Positions 41,141-52,240 of a stretch of 64,000 nt of DNA are shown in pieces (the stretch's first letter is position 1; each line of letters begins with the position of its first letter). Below the pieces are notes generated by a model, which saw nothing but the letters and a program-made list of their open reading frames with translations, was not told where the DNA came from and ran no database searches. Source of the stretch: Micrasema longulum. Taxonomy: Eukaryota; Arthropoda; Insecta; Trichoptera; Brachycentridae. A program made the translations under genes and the position numbers. The stretch is taken from NCBI GenBank assembly GCA_022494885.1, contig JAGVSM010003431.1, forward strand, positions 62,001-126,000, in the 5' to 3' direction.

Positions 41141-41810
41141 CTTTATCTCTTTTTACAAATTAACGTAAATACTTAAACAGCAGTCAGAATCCTAAATTAT
41201 TTCCCTAATAGCAAGTTTAAACTTCATCAATTAATTATCAATTTAATTTCAATCTTTAGAGGTAAATAAAAAGTTTATGTTACTTGGCATGTACGTTATA
41301 TTTAACTGCTCTGATACCATAATCCTATTATCTTTTAAGGGGTCATTCCTTTTTAGGTATATTTCATTTCCACTTTACAAAAACGCCGGAAAAATCTCAT
41401 TTAAATATAACAAGCTTTTGTGGGGATATAAGCGAGATCTGACGGTAGAAAACGGTCAAAAGGCGCTTCTCTATTATTCTCCTAAAACACCACTAGAGGA
41501 AAAGAGAAGGAAAAGCGACTCAGATTTGTATATTGGAGAGCTTCTAAGTTTTTTCTAAATTGAATCACTGATTCGGGTCTTGGCATAACACATCACTTGG
41601 AAATAATTAAATTATTATTGTGATTGAATTCAATTAAATTTCATATACTATCTCACTTTGTAGTTAAATGAAAAGTGCTTAATAGAATTCTAAAAATTGC
41701 ACACTTACATATTTATTTATTTCTCACAGTATACATTAACACTCTTAATCTTATCAAGATAATGTTAAATTTAAGATTTATTTATTTGTAAATAATATTT
41801 TTCAACGTAT
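41141..41810. other. No gene seen
   Basis: AT-rich. A 93-codon frame (41277-41558) ends RKSDSDLYIGELLSFF, but nothing is recognised in it. Confidence 0.3.
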
Positions 41811-41994
41811 TATAACAGAGACGGGGAGCATTTTAGATATTTGAATATTAAGTCTAGGCAATGAGCTGTCATTGGCTAGTTTCAGTGGCCACTTTACACA
41901 CTGTGTAACATTCATTCTGCCTGTGTTAAAGTCATATTTTTTAATTTCGTCCATCTGTTGATTTCTATATTGATGCGGGTTAGATTCGTGTGCA
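41811..41994. mobile_element. Foldback element FB-A, one arm
   Basis: TTATAACAGAGACGGGGAGC, AAGTCTAGGCAATGAGCTGT, CATTGGCTAG, AGTGGCCACTTTACACACTG, TGTAACATTCATTCTGCC and TTGATGCGGGTTAGATTCG. Repeat G follows directly. Confidence 0.6.
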
Positions 41995-42235
41995 CAAATG
42001 AAGAAGTTCAGTGCAACGGGAAATTAGACATTAAAAATGTTTTTTCACACGCGGTAAAAATTAGAACATTTCATTGTACTGCTAAGTTTCTCTAAAATAT
42101 ATGAAAAAAAAAAATATTTTTATAAAAATCAACTACATTGAACGACGTCACTAGTTTTCCAAAATCAACCAGTTGTGATACATTTCCGGTTACCGAGAAG
42201 CCAACCCACTAATCAGGACAACTCACTTGTCTTTT
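41995..42235 (+). repeat. Dispersed repeat G, copy 2
   Basis: TTCAGTGCAACGGGAAATTA, GCGGTAAAAATTAGAACATT, ACGACGTCACTAG, AGAAGCCAACCCACTAATCA match 32070-32325. It begins at the end of FB-A sequence, so its left limit may be a truncation. Confidence 0.55.
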
Positions 42236-42309
42236 GACAAATTAACAAAAACATGAAAAAAAACAATGAACTTCTTTATTATCGTCAGAAAATATTTTTT
42301 TCTTTTTTA

Positions 42310-42486
42310 TCAAAAATAAATATTTGCGTTCTTTTGATTTACCCAAATATTTAATTTTGAGGGCCATTTTCAACGACTTGTAAATAATTCACTATAAGAA
42401 AATAGAATCGAGTTAGGGTAGAGTGGGATTCGAACCTCAGACCTTTGGTCCGTGAGTCCGAGACACTAGCCATAGGACCACAACCC
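42310..42486 (-). mobile_element. SINE-C, near full-length
   Basis: Minus-strand copy: TTGATTTACCCAAATATTTA, TTTTGAGGGCCATTTTCAAC, GAATCGAGTTAGGGTAGAGT, GGGATTCGAACC (B box complement), TTTGGTCCGTGAGTCCGAGA, CACTAGCCATAGGACCACAA. One of the best-preserved SINE-C copies. Confidence 0.75.
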
Positions 42487-42489
42487 GAT

Positions 42490-43055
42490 CAAATAAATAA
42501 TATTGGTATGCTTCTGTAAATATCTGATCCTCCATGTTGGTTCTCTTAAATGTTCTCAATCTCTGTTGCAATATGTTAATCTTAATTTTCATGCTATCCA
42601 TTGAGTCGACTTCACACACAAAACTAAATCTTCATTTCGCTCAGGCACGAGACATCTTTAAAAATACATTAAAAAGAAGCACTTTTTGTTCATTTGTGTT
42701 GCCAATCTTTAGTAGATTTACATAACATTAAATATGAAATATAAAATGGTACTTCGACTACAAATCTCTCTTATTGTATTGTTTCTTCTTCAGCTGCTCA
42801 AATTTAAGTCTGAGGTTTAAGCGGATAAAGGTTCACACAACTAGAGGTTGGAATTGTTTTTGATATCCATACTTTGAATAAGTTATTCGAGACTTATATA
42901 AGAAAATACGTATTTATTATAGGATGTTATGAGTAGTCGTTTGACGCTCTCAAATTACTAACAGATAATAAACAAGAATACAAAATCGAGAATCAAATTC
43001 AATACAAAGTGTGACATTCTGTAATTACTTTAATTATAAATTATTATTATATAAG
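42490..43055. other. No gene seen
   Basis: 42540-42580 (TGTTCTCAATCTCTGTTGCA, ATATGTTAATCTTAAT) is a short FB-A end remnant. The rest is unassigned. Confidence 0.35.
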
Positions 43056-43056
43056 T

Positions 43057-43323
43057 TGTTGGGCTCGTGATGTAATAGTCAGCGCATTTGCCTACCATGC
43101 AAGAGGTCTCGGGTTCGATTTCCAAAATGATCAACACGAAATATATATTAAATAGGTTGTTTTGTTTTCGCACTTGAATATTTCACAGTCCCTGGACTGG
43201 TACCTGAAGCGTAAGACTGATCATCTTACCTTAATGTAACAAAAATGATAAAGATACGCTATGATCGGTTTACAAATGTTGTGCCCTGTGCACCATTAGG
43301 TGCGGAAAGGGAATGATGATGAT
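43057..43323 (+). mobile_element. SINE-A, full-length
   Basis: Head GTTGGGCTCGTGATGTAATA, B box GGTTCGATTTCC, body CAGTCCCTGGACTGGTACCT, GAAGCGTAAGACTGATCATC, TTACCTTAATGTAACAAAAA, then hairpin GCACC-ATTA-GGTGC and AAAGGGAATGATGATGAT tail. It gives the clearest 3' hairpin of the family. Confidence 0.8.
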
Positions 43324-43639
43324 TTCGTAAAATGAAGAATTTCACAAGATAATATAATTTTATTACAAAGCACCCAAAACAGTTGGTTTTCCAAAAGAAA
43401 AAAAACATATACGATTAGAAAAAAATGTAACTTTTGGGAAAAGAATTATAATAGTCCAGAAACCAGTTTTACGTTTTGGCTATTAGTTACTCTGTAGACG
43501 TCGCTTAGTACGCAACTGCCGATTTAAATTCAATTATGCCGTGTTGTGTCGTTTGTTAGTGTCAAAATACTGCTGGAATTAAAAAAGAATACGGTGGGAT
43601 GACATTTTATGTGTAAGAAGAGAGTTCACAAAAAAAAAA

Positions 43640-44222
43640 ATTTAGAATTCGATTATTATATTATTCGACCACATAACCGTTACATTCTATCACTTCTTTA
43701 CAATATTTTAAATAATACCATTTCGCCTGTTTATCGGAGATAGCTCATCCTACCTCTTTCACAACACGGACTATCTCTTCGTTCTAGTAACGAGAGAACC
43801 CTTTTAATACCCTGTCATAGCTCTTATTTTCTTGCTTTTTTTTCACAGTAGTAGCCGCTCGATTGTGGAATAATCTACCCACTAATGTTAGAGACGCTCC
43901 TTCTTTATTTACATTTAAGTCATGATTGAAATGTCACTATATAAATATTTAAATTGTTCCTTTATCCTTCTTCTTTCCTTCCCATTCCCTCTCCTCTTTT
44001 CATAGTATAGTGTTATTTTTTTTTTAAATATTTTTATTTTGTTAATCTTTGTTTTTAATTTTTGTATAAAATTGTAAGATTCAATATGTCCATTTATTTA
44101 TAATTTTCTCAAACTGAACGGTTTGGGTAGGTGAGAAGAAATTGCCTTAAGGCAATATGCCCGCCTTTACATGTATATACATATATTGTGTATGTATATA
44201 AAGTGTCAAATAAATAAATAAT
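43640..44222 (+). pseudogene. LINE ORF2 end and 3' UTR
   Basis: The frame around 43850-43910 reads VVAARLWNNLPTNVRDAPSL, FTFKS, the usual C-terminal W-N-x-L-P-x-x-x-R block of CR1/jockey-like LINEs. Downstream come an ATTGCC-TTAA-GGCAAT hairpin (44142-44157), ATGCCCGCC and CAAATAAATAAATAA. Upstream (43640-43850) is the same protein in other frames. Confidence 0.65.
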
Positions 44223-45960
44223 TTTACCGTCTGTTAGATTGTTAAATAAAACAAGGTAGACATTTTGTTTGTATTGCCAGGGTAGTATATTTTTTTACCC
44301 GGCTTTCTTTTAATAAACCTTAGTATAATATTAAACGGTTTTAATTAACTTCATTACTAAATGATTTTTTTACGTAAAACATAGCATAACATTACACATA
44401 ATCACCCTATTCGGGCGCTTTTATTATTATTGTTCGCGGTCTGGCAATATTACGCGGTCACTTCACACACGTGCGCAGGTGGGATGTCAGACTTTTGGGC
44501 ACAGTGCGATTTATGCAAACATGATTCCGCGCGCCTTCTTGTATATTATAATAACATGCTTTTTGGTTAGGAATTGATCAAAGCAAATGCATTATTTTAA
44601 AAAATTGACAGATATTTCAGAATAGATGGAGATTATAAAATTATCAAAGATAAAAACATCGTCGTTGTAATAGTTTTCATTGATAAATTAAAAATAATCT
44701 TAATTTTTAATTTACTTGGGCGTTTGATTATCAGTTGTTCACAAATTTATATCGTTAAAAAAACAGCAACAAAATGGTCTAAAAGCTATTATCTAGGGTT
44801 ATTGGCAAACAAGTTGTAAGAATAAATATATTTTAAGTCATCCTTTAACTTTTGACAGAAGAGAAAGTCATCAAATTTATCCACACCTAACGATATTTTA
44901 ATTTTAGTTGATAAATATGAACTTTAGAAAATTGGCTTCTATTAACATTATCGATCAAGTCAAGAGTATGATTGATGTCCTTTAGTATTATCTTCAATTA
45001 ATCACTATCTAATTTTTATGCAGATGAAATTGCAAAAAAGTAGCACATCAGTTGCTCGATTTGGATAAAACTTTAAAAAAGTTTACAATCACAACAGTAT
45101 GATTGTGCAAAAGATTTATTCTTTCGTAAAATGTAATGACCCATAGTTGTACAAATACGGAGAGTAGTTATTTCGACAACAATAATTTCTCAGTAGTCGA
45201 GAATTATCTTAAATTCAAGAAACGGGCGTGGAAACTTTATATATTAATAAAAGTGATCTATATTTATACAATCTTGAAAGATTATAAATAAGTAAGGCTT
45301 CTGACCAAAAACGTCCCATAGTAAAAAATAAATTTGATTTAACTTCGAATCCTCTTCTAAAAATATTCCTACCACGATTAATATTATCTTGTGTTTCTTT
45401 TTTTCTATAATTCGTCTGATCTTTTCTTAGGATATTGTATGTAACGCGAGTGATTATTCTAAGTTAGTCAAAACGTCATACCATAAATTGAAAAATGTTT
45501 TTGATGTAATTTTGTAACTCATAACTCTTGATGGCAATGTTAATAATGAACGTTAATAATTATTACGAAAACATATACTAACGCAATTTAATAAACAATA
45601 ATAAGCTAACCTTAACAGTTGTGTTTGTTATAAACAACAAACTCTGGTGAAAATATGAAATAATAGAAAACGAAGGAAAAAATGTAGGTACTGTTAGTTA
45701 GATCTCATAATAATAGTTTGCTGACATCGGGATGACTTGTTCGTGTTCTAAACCAAGCGCTAACAAAACAATAAAAAAGTTACAACACGCATCATTTTTA
45801 TAACCCGGGGTATGCACTAAAATGTATTTATGACTATGTGTTAAAATTGGTTTATAATTAAAATTCTAGTCCTTTTTGTTCTCAACTTCGCAACTTTTAA
45901 TATAGTATCACTCACTTTATTGATGAGATTTTGAGATTTGGATATAAATATTTATAACGT
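44223..45960. other. No gene seen
   Basis: The longest stretch without a recognised repeat. AT-rich apart from 44410-44530, which contains several CG dinucleotides (ACACACGTGCGCAGG). No frame of interest. Confidence 0.35.
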
Positions 45961-45983
45961 TTCTTTTTTCTTTTTCTTCTTTA

Positions 45984-46236
45984 TTTCCTTATCCGCACTT
46001 AATGGCGCATAGAGTACTGCATTGGTACACCAATTGCAGCGTATCTTGATATTTTTTGTTACATTAAAGTGAGAAAATCAGTCTTATGCTTTAGGTGCTA
46101 TTCAAGCGTTTATGAAATATTTTATAGCAAAAAAGCTTTTTAAATCAATATTGTATATTAAACATGTCGAGAATTGAACTCAAGATTCCTTGCGAGGTAG
46201 GAAAACGCGCTTAACATTACACTACAAGGCGGACAT
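45984..46236 (-). mobile_element. SINE-A, older copy
   Basis: Minus strand: CGCACTTAATGGCGCATAGA, TGCATTGGTACACCAATTGC, AGCGTATCTTGAT, TCAGTCTTATGCTTTAGGTG, CATGTCGAGAATTGAACTC (B box complement) and ACACTACAAGGCGGACAT. Many substitutions, so older than the 43 kb copy. Confidence 0.7.
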
Positions 46237-46394
46237 TAGGTTTAATTTTATGAATGTATGGTTGCAATGCACACACATAGATACATAAAAGTAAATACGA
46301 GCATAACACACGTAGATAAATATACTTAAATACGCTTAGAACACACAAAATTGTATATTGTTCAATGCGAAGATATTTTTATTTATTTTTCACT

Positions 46395-46525
46395 ATAACA
46401 GGCCGAGAAACTCAATTATTGAGGTAAATTGCAGCAGAAAACTCTCAGGCTTAAGAAAAACACTTTTTAAGTATTGTGCGTAGGGCAAGCGTTTTAATGG
46501 ATAAACTTACTATGGAGATAGAACA
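46395..46525 (-). mobile_element. SINE-B, degenerate
   Basis: AACAGGCCGAGAAACTCAAT, TGAGGTAAATTGCAGC, CTCTCAGGCTTAAGAAAAAC, AGGGCAAGCG and TACTATGGAGATAG follow SINE-B complement order with the B box lost. Confidence 0.5.
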
Positions 46526-46529
46526 ATGG

Positions 46530-47250
46530 GTAGTGTAGTACCAAAACTGTACAATTTAATACCATCTGAAAATCGTGAGGAAAAAAACCTAATTTCATTT
46601 GAAAAAAATAGTTAAAAAAATATTAAAAACAGCAAGTGAAACTTAAGTGTGCATATAAATATATTTTATTCTTCATTTATTATTAAACTATGTACTTATT
46701 TATAAATTTTAAAAAAATGTAATGTAACCCACAGACAAGCTTCATACGATTATGTATGTTACTGATTTGTTAAAATGAATAAAACTTAAAAAAGAAAAAA
46801 AAAACAACATAATTACACGGAGTCCGCTGATTTTTGTAATGAAAAATGTCCTTAACGCAATTGTCCTATCTTTGACGCCGAGAAGTTAAACTGCATACTA
46901 ATGTGCGCACAATACGGCCAAATTTTCGAGAACCCAGAGGAAGTAATAAAAATGAAGCCACTGCCGAAAGATACATTGACTTTCTAAAGGCCATAGGTAA
47001 AAAAATTATGAAGGAATGGACTCAGACCCGTGAAAAAAAACTATTGTACAAAATATACATACCAGGAAAAAAAAGTTTGTATGCAAAGCAAATTTATTGG
47101 AATTCAAATTATATACACATTATAAAACGAGCATAAAATTTTTAAGTAGCCTACACACAAATTTGTGTTTGATTCCATTTACGCCAATTCCGCTAATTTT
47201 AAAATATCTGTCAATTACATAAGATTAGTTTGGTCCTGTGGGTAGTGAAG
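46530..47250. other. No gene seen
   Basis: AT-rich. A 77-codon frame (46903-47136), lysine-rich, with no recognised domain. Confidence 0.3.
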
Positions 47251-47252
47251 GC

Positions 47253-47440
47253 GGCGGCGGTCTCCGTGGTTTAGTGGTCAAGACGCTCGACTCACACACG
47301 GAAGGTTCCGGGTTCGATTCCCTGTGAGAACACAAAAAATTAAAAGTGATTTTTCTCAAGCCTGGGTGATCTGTGATGTAATTCACAACTGTAATTGGGT
47401 CTCCTGCCCTGTTGTGCAAAAAACAAAAAAAAAAGAAAAA
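47253..47440 (+). mobile_element. SINE-B, full-length
   Basis: Head TCTCCGTGGTTTAGTGGTCA, AGACGCTCGACTCACACACG, GAAGGTTCCGGGTTCGATTC (B box) and GTGAGAACAC, body GTGATTTTTCTCAAGCCTGG, TGTGATGTAATTCACAACTG, TGGGTCTCCTGCCCTGTTGT and an A-rich tail. The head resembles a tRNA with a strong T arm but no pairing acceptor stem. Confidence 0.8.
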
Positions 47441-47451
47441 TGAAATGAAAT

Positions 47452-47600
47452 GAAGCGGACTCTGGATCGGGAGGTCCAAGGTTCGAATGCCGCTCTACCG
47501 CAACTTGGTTCCCATTTCCTAACACGGTTATTTACGAATAAAAGAAAATGGTCGCAAAATATTTGGGTGAATCATAGGAACACAATTATTTATTTTTTAT
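47452..47600 (+). mobile_element. SINE-C, 5' truncated
   Basis: AAGCGGACTCTGGATCGGGA, GGTCCAAGGTTCGAATGCCG (B box), CTCTACCGCAACTTGGTTCC, CATTTCCTAACACGG, AAAATATTTGGGTGAATCAT, AGGAACACAATTATTTATT. It starts right after the SINE-B tail. Confidence 0.7.
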
Positions 47601-47604
47601 GAAA

Positions 47605-48180
47605 AAAATATATTTTTAACACTTGTGCAATAATATACGCACACATGTCCACCCTAACACATTAATCTTCAAAACTAATGTCTAAAACATACTTACACAC
47701 ATAAAGAAACTAATTTATGTATATTTTATATATTTTCGTGTATATCTGTCATTGGTTTTGTTGTCTGTATATTTTGTTTTTTTCATGTATCACTGATATC
47801 CCAGAAAAAGGAGAATAATAAAGAAAAACATCATGTGATATTTCACAATCATTGGAGACACAGAGAAATGAATAAAAAATAAAATAACGGGCCGAGAATC
47901 AATCTCGGGAGATTTAGAGTGTGGGTAAAACGTGCCAAAACTGATACGCCGAAGCGCAAAAAATATAGCGTAAGTAAACAGTTACAAAGAAGCGATGATA
48001 CTCTTATGTACTTCGATATAAATACAAAGAGCATTTTACTCGGAGAGAATATGGTTAATTTAATACTACGGTTTCAGTACAATTGTCGGCAGGCGACAAG
48101 CCGACAGTGAAAAGAGCTGAGTCAAGTAGGAATAAATTCCAATTTGTGCTTTCGAAAGTGGCCATGAAAATTGTCAGTAA
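47605..48180. other. No gene seen
   Basis: 47620-47830 looks like a LINE 3' UTR by style (AATAATAAAGAAAA near its end) but has no diagnostic hairpin. 47890-48110 is more balanced and unassigned. Confidence 0.3.
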
Positions 48181-48184
48181 AGGC

Positions 48185-48430
48185 GAGTGCACTATTATAA
48201 AGCGCAGCGCCCTCTCCGCACAATGACTCGTGGGTTTAGAATAGAGAAATTCGTTTATTGCTTCCAGTTTCCACTCACTTCACTGCAATCAGCTTCTGTT
48301 CATTGCAGGATAAGATTTTCTTTTCAAGTGCATGCGATGGGTTCTCCACACGCTGGTGTCTCACCACTGCTTTTAGATAGTTTGCTTGAAAAACACGCTA
48401 AAGTAAAATGTGGACTTGAAGCTTGAAATA
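48185..48430 (+). promoter_or_regulatory. TATA-containing balanced patch with a 79-codon frame
   Basis: CTATTATAAAGCGCAGC (48192) looks like a TATA box, with CTCCGCACAATGAC about 25 bases on as a possible start. A frame from 48187 to 48426 encodes a peptide with SSASVHCRIRFSFQVHA-type sequence that I do not recognise. Possibly the 5' end of an unknown transcript or another LTR. Confidence 0.2.
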
Positions 48431-48493
48431 TCATTCGTTTATTTATATTTCATGTTAGCAAATAATTTTACCTAGTCACTTATCTACTGTTTT

Positions 48494-48536
48494 ATGTCTC
48501 CCGTTTTAAGACGTACCCGTCTCTTCGTCAGGACAC
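48494..48536 (-). ncRNA. Hammerhead-like motif with altered core
   Basis: Minus strand: stem I GUGUC, core CUGACGA (intact), stem II AGACG-GGUA-CGUCU (5 bp with tetraloop), AAAA in place of GAAA, CGGGA in place of the minimal stem III, then GACAU pairing with GUGUC (5 bp, one G-U). Two helices and one core half are kept, so it is a recognisable but probably dead hammerhead. Confidence 0.5.
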
Positions 48537-48964
48537 TAATTACACTAGCATGCAAACCCCATTTTACACCTTGAGAATACAAAAATATTATATCAACATA
48601 CTTATAGGACGCGTGTCATTAGTAGCCAACACCAACGTGAACTGATTATATATTTATATTATATTTGATTTTCTGGGAGAATTATGTCCCGAAACCAGTA
48701 GACAAAGATAATTCTGTAAGTGGTTATGAACAATTATTTACTAACACTAAATATACTGTTTGACTACAAAGTTAATGCTTTAAATATTACGAATAGTTAA
48801 TAAATATAACATTTCTCATTAAGAAGAGGTAATAGTGAGTTAGTTATTTTGTACAATTTACAAAAACACGTTTTTCATTGGTAGATATATCAATAATACC
48901 TCAAGCGATGCGACGTCCGTCCGGCTCTAATGTTTATCTGAGAATAAAATAATTTTGGAAGATA

Positions 48965-49355
48965 AAGTAAATTCTTATTCCTAGAGGTGGAGTAATGCTA
49001 TGCAAGCTCCTGACGTCACTGCGACCTGTAAATATCTATTGTGACGGGTCCCCGTGGATAGTTCTCTCCCTCCAAGCCCAGGTCTATAAAGAGTTTGGCT
49101 TCTGTGTGAAAGGCGAGAGTTCTCATTTTGCTCTCAAATCTCCCAAAACCAAATTCGCCAAGTATCGGGCTATCAGGTAGGTGGCAAGATCCTTAACATC
49201 TTCAGGTTTAACCAGTGGTCCCCCGAGGATGAGGATTATTTTATGATGTTAAGTATCACATTCACATAGAATGCAGAACTGCAGAACCTTCATCTAGAAG
49301 TTTCGAAATGGTTCATTCTAGTAAGGTGTTTGTTGAACTGCAGTACCCTGTAGGG
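48965..49355 (-). pseudogene. LINE ORF2 C-terminus (RNase H-type LINE), inverted copy
   Basis: Same family as 34465-34920 on the other strand. Minus-strand reading gives KVLQFCILCECD, LILGGPLVKPEDVKDLATYL and IARYL, followed by a 3' UTR sharing TTTATAGACCTGGGCTTGGA, GTGACGTCA and GCTTGCATAGC, and an AGGAATAAGAAT tail. Frameshifts are present near the CEC block. This copy is uninterrupted where the other holds a nested LINE tail. Confidence 0.65.
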
Positions 49356-49689
49356 GCTCTAGTGATAACCCTTATTTGATTTCAGCTGAGCGTTATTAGG
49401 TCAAAACCAAAACTTTGCCAGTACCCTTTTATTTTACCATTTATCTATCCCTTAGTTCACGTATTACATATATATGAATAATTATATGCCATGGTATATT
49501 TTATTTCCTTTTTTTGGAGTGCTATAATACATTACTTTTTAAAATAATACTATATGCCCATTGAGTACTAGTATTGATTTAATATAATTTGATTACACAA
49601 ATTGTTATTTCTTTTTTTGCATATCTTCAATTTTTTTATATTTCTATTTTGCATTAAAAATGCGTTGGAACTTAAATGATATAATACAT

Positions 49690-49775
49690 GTATTTTATTG
49701 GTTGGAAGAAATGGCCATTTGGAAGTAATGTGAAATTTTAACTACGTTTAAAAAGTTAAACAAATAAAAAATAAA
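49690..49775 (+). mobile_element. LINE 3' end, decayed hairpin
   Basis: TTGGTTGGAAGAAATGGCCA, TTTGGAAGTAATGTG then AAACAAATAAAAAATAAAAT. Matches the 3.64 and 44.1 kb tails, but the hairpin is mutated. Confidence 0.45.
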
Positions 49776-49779
49776 ATTA

Positions 49780-50555
49780 GAAACTTTCAATATAAGGTAT
49801 ATTCGACAAATGCGCCGCTTATTGTTTATTGATGTGACAGGAAATCGCTCATGAAATATTTTATCTTGATATTATGTTTATACTTTACCGAAGTTAAAAA
49901 TTCAATTTCGTAGAAGAGTAAACACCACAAACAATGAATGAAGATAACAATGGAACCAGGAAAACCTAAGGCTATAAGCAGGATAGTTCTTTTGAAGGAA
50001 GAATAGAAGTCTTTTAACCAAATATTCTCGATGCATCATTAAATTTCGTAAAAGATTCATCTTTTAAGGATAACTCGAATCCAGGCGCTAGAGGCAAGGC
50101 GTACAATATTTACGAGCGGTTTTTCAAGCTTCCAGCGGCAATAAGTTTTGATTCATATTTAACGATGTAAAGTTAGGACGTTTACGACTAACTTTAGACG
50201 AATGAAAATTTTCTGGCGAATATTTGCGGCCCCTCGAGGGACGATGGTGGCATTCCCTAGAAGCCCAGCCATCAAATGGAAATTCGACCAACCTACCCTT
50301 TAATCTCCAACGCGAAACATTATGACTTCTTCCGCAGATTCGTAGATAACGAACAGCTCAGTGAAATAATTCCTCAATAATTTAAAATACATCTTTTTAA
50401 CCAAAAATAATAAAATAACGAAAATAGTACTTTGTTCGCTGTGTATTCTACAAAATAGACAAAAGCCCCTGAAGATTTATTTTGATTGGATTGTACGAAA
50501 GCTTTTCTCAACACAAATGAAAAAATAATAAATTTTAACAAGCCTTGTTGAATAC
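49780..50555. other. No gene; balanced patch at 50200-50350
   Basis: 50205-50350 is base-balanced (GCGGCCCCTCGAGGGACGAT) and unique in the window. No frame of interest. Confidence 0.3.
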
Positions 50556-50559
50556 TGGT

Positions 50560-50985
50560 TTTAAATGTAGTTTTACACTGCAGCGCTGTTTCTTGACTGG
50601 CACCTATAGCGTAAAACAGATCACCTTACGTTCTAGGTAACAAATGATCTAAATTATTTCAAAAGAGATGAATAATATTTTAGAGATGGGAATATGAAGG
50701 TCTAGGCATTTACATAGCTTATAAACGGTCATTGGGTAGTATCTATCATTGACTGGTCATAAGCCCTATTAATGTCTAACTCCCGTATTCCTTTCTCTAA
50801 ATTTATCGCTATCTCTATTCTCTGTTAATCTTAATTACTCTCTAGGATGTGAAATCCAGTCTTAGCCATCGAAGATTTGGACAAACTAAAAATATTTTTT
50901 ATAGAAAATATCTAAATATGCTGCGATTGTATTATCAATGCAGTACTCTATGCACCACTAGGTGTGTATAGAGATGACGAGCAAA
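50560..50985 (+). mobile_element. SINE-A split by an FB-A insertion
   Basis: 50560-50654 has SINE-A body (TCTTGACTGGCACCTATAGC, ACAGATCACCTTACG, GTAACAAATGATC). 50910-50985 continues with GCTGCGATTGTATTATCAAT, GCAGTACTCTATGCACCACT and AGGTGTG. The 8-bp word ATCTAAAT flanks the insert on both sides (50647-50654 and 50910-50917). The head is missing. Confidence 0.75.
50655..50909. mobile_element. FB-A short copy, 255 bp, with 8-bp target duplication
   Basis: Begins TATTTCAAAAGAGATGAATA, has TCTAGGCATTTACATAGCTT, GACTGGTCATAAGCCCTATT, CTCTAGGATGTGAAATCCAG and GGACAAACTAAAAATAT, and ends ATAGAAAAT. Its clean junctions in SINE-A show the true limits of a short FB-A form. An 8-bp duplication is the length made by hAT-type transposases. 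Confidence 0.75.
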
Positions 50986-50989
50986 TTAT

Positions 50990-51590
50990 GTGTACCTTGC
51001 AATTAAGGGAAACAGGATAAATTATTACTAGATACTGATAAATTTAAATGCTTTATTGTGTGGAATAAATAGATCAGCTGCGTATCCATTAAATTGTAAG
51101 TTTACGCTTAAATCAATGTTTTTCAATATTAAAATAAGTGTGGTGGTGGCCGAAATCGAAACTTATTTAAATATATTAAAAGTCACTTAACAACGCCCAA
51201 AATAAGGCGTTTTTATTGTTAACCCTCACGAGTTCATTAAAATAACTGTTAAATAAAATACGAAATTAAATAAAATGCCTTAATTTAATTAATAAATTTG
51301 TTTATTTTTAGTTCTTTTTGGTTTGTTGTTATGTTTTGCACATAATTTATGTAACTGTTCTTCAATGTACTCCATAGGAACTTTAATTTATCGACTCTAA
51401 ATTAATTACAAAAATATAAATATGAAAGATCTTAGAACTACGAACTATAGTCAACGAATCATAAAATCAGTCTAGTTTTTTAGACAATGACAATACATTA
51501 ACTAATTATTTGAATGGACAACAATCCAAATCTTTAAACGTGATAATTTTCTACCCGAGTATAGCCGAACGTAATCCGACACATCTCGAT
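50990..51590. other. No gene seen
   Basis: AT-rich, nothing recognised. Confidence 0.35.
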
Positions 51591-51594
51591 TGCG

Positions 51595-51720
51595 GGTTCC
51601 AGCTGAGACGAAGTTTGAACCAATTTTGGCCGAAACCAAAATCGCGGCCGAAACACGTTCTATTGATCGAAACTGGCTGAAACCAAAACCGAAACTTCTG
51701 TCGGTCACTAAAATGTAGAC
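51595..51720. repeat. Cluster of CCGAAACC-type words
   Basis: GGCCGAAACCAAAATCGCGG, CCGAAACACG, GGCTGAAACCAAAACCGAAA occur within 100 bases. On the minus strand they encode a FGFGFSQF-type low-complexity stretch. It recalls subterminal repeats of some DNA transposons, but no terminus is found. Confidence 0.4.
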
Positions 51721-51879
51721 GGAACCAAAGAGTGTTAAAATTTGAAAGAGAATTAATAAAATATCAGTTTTTGTTGCGTAAGTTTGTGATTCAGGTAAAA
51801 CGCACTCAGAGTTTACATAAAAAAGAATGATAGTTTTAAAGCGACCTGCGTTTAATGGGACGATCGAGAAGATAGTATT

Positions 51880-52240
51880 TATTACGAGACTATAATTCTT
51901 TGGGAGCAAGCTGAACGTTGGCTTACGGGAAGTGGTCGTGGGCAAGATGCCCTTGTGGCTTGTATTTCCGGTATCGTGTGCAACGCAAGTAGCCGAGGGC
52001 AGGAAACAGCTTCTATTATGTGAGGAAGATGGCGAACAATCGCGAAAAACTCAAACGATATTACGTACCTATTATGTTTCTGGCATATTGTTCTTCTATA
52101 CACTCAAGCGGTCGTGTAGACAAATCATGTCTGCTACAGTCCATTCTCCAGCTCGCATCTCTCGGAGTATTCTTTTTGTGTTATTTTCTATACTCCGCTC
52201 TTCGCGGATAAAAGTTATTAAATATAAAATTCTTGCTCGT
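51880..52240. other. Balanced patch with overlapping open frames
   Basis: Frames of 147 codons on both strands (51502-51945 minus, 51932-52375 plus) and a 63-codon frame with a good ATG context (GAAGATGGCG, 52030) overlap here. None matches a family I know. Base composition differs clearly from the flanks. It could be a first exon, a decayed transposon gene or regulatory DNA. Confidence 0.25.

Noticed and set aside
51595..51720. Telomere-like repeat
   Set aside because: Words are CCGAAACC-type with irregular spacing, not the TTAGG of insects.
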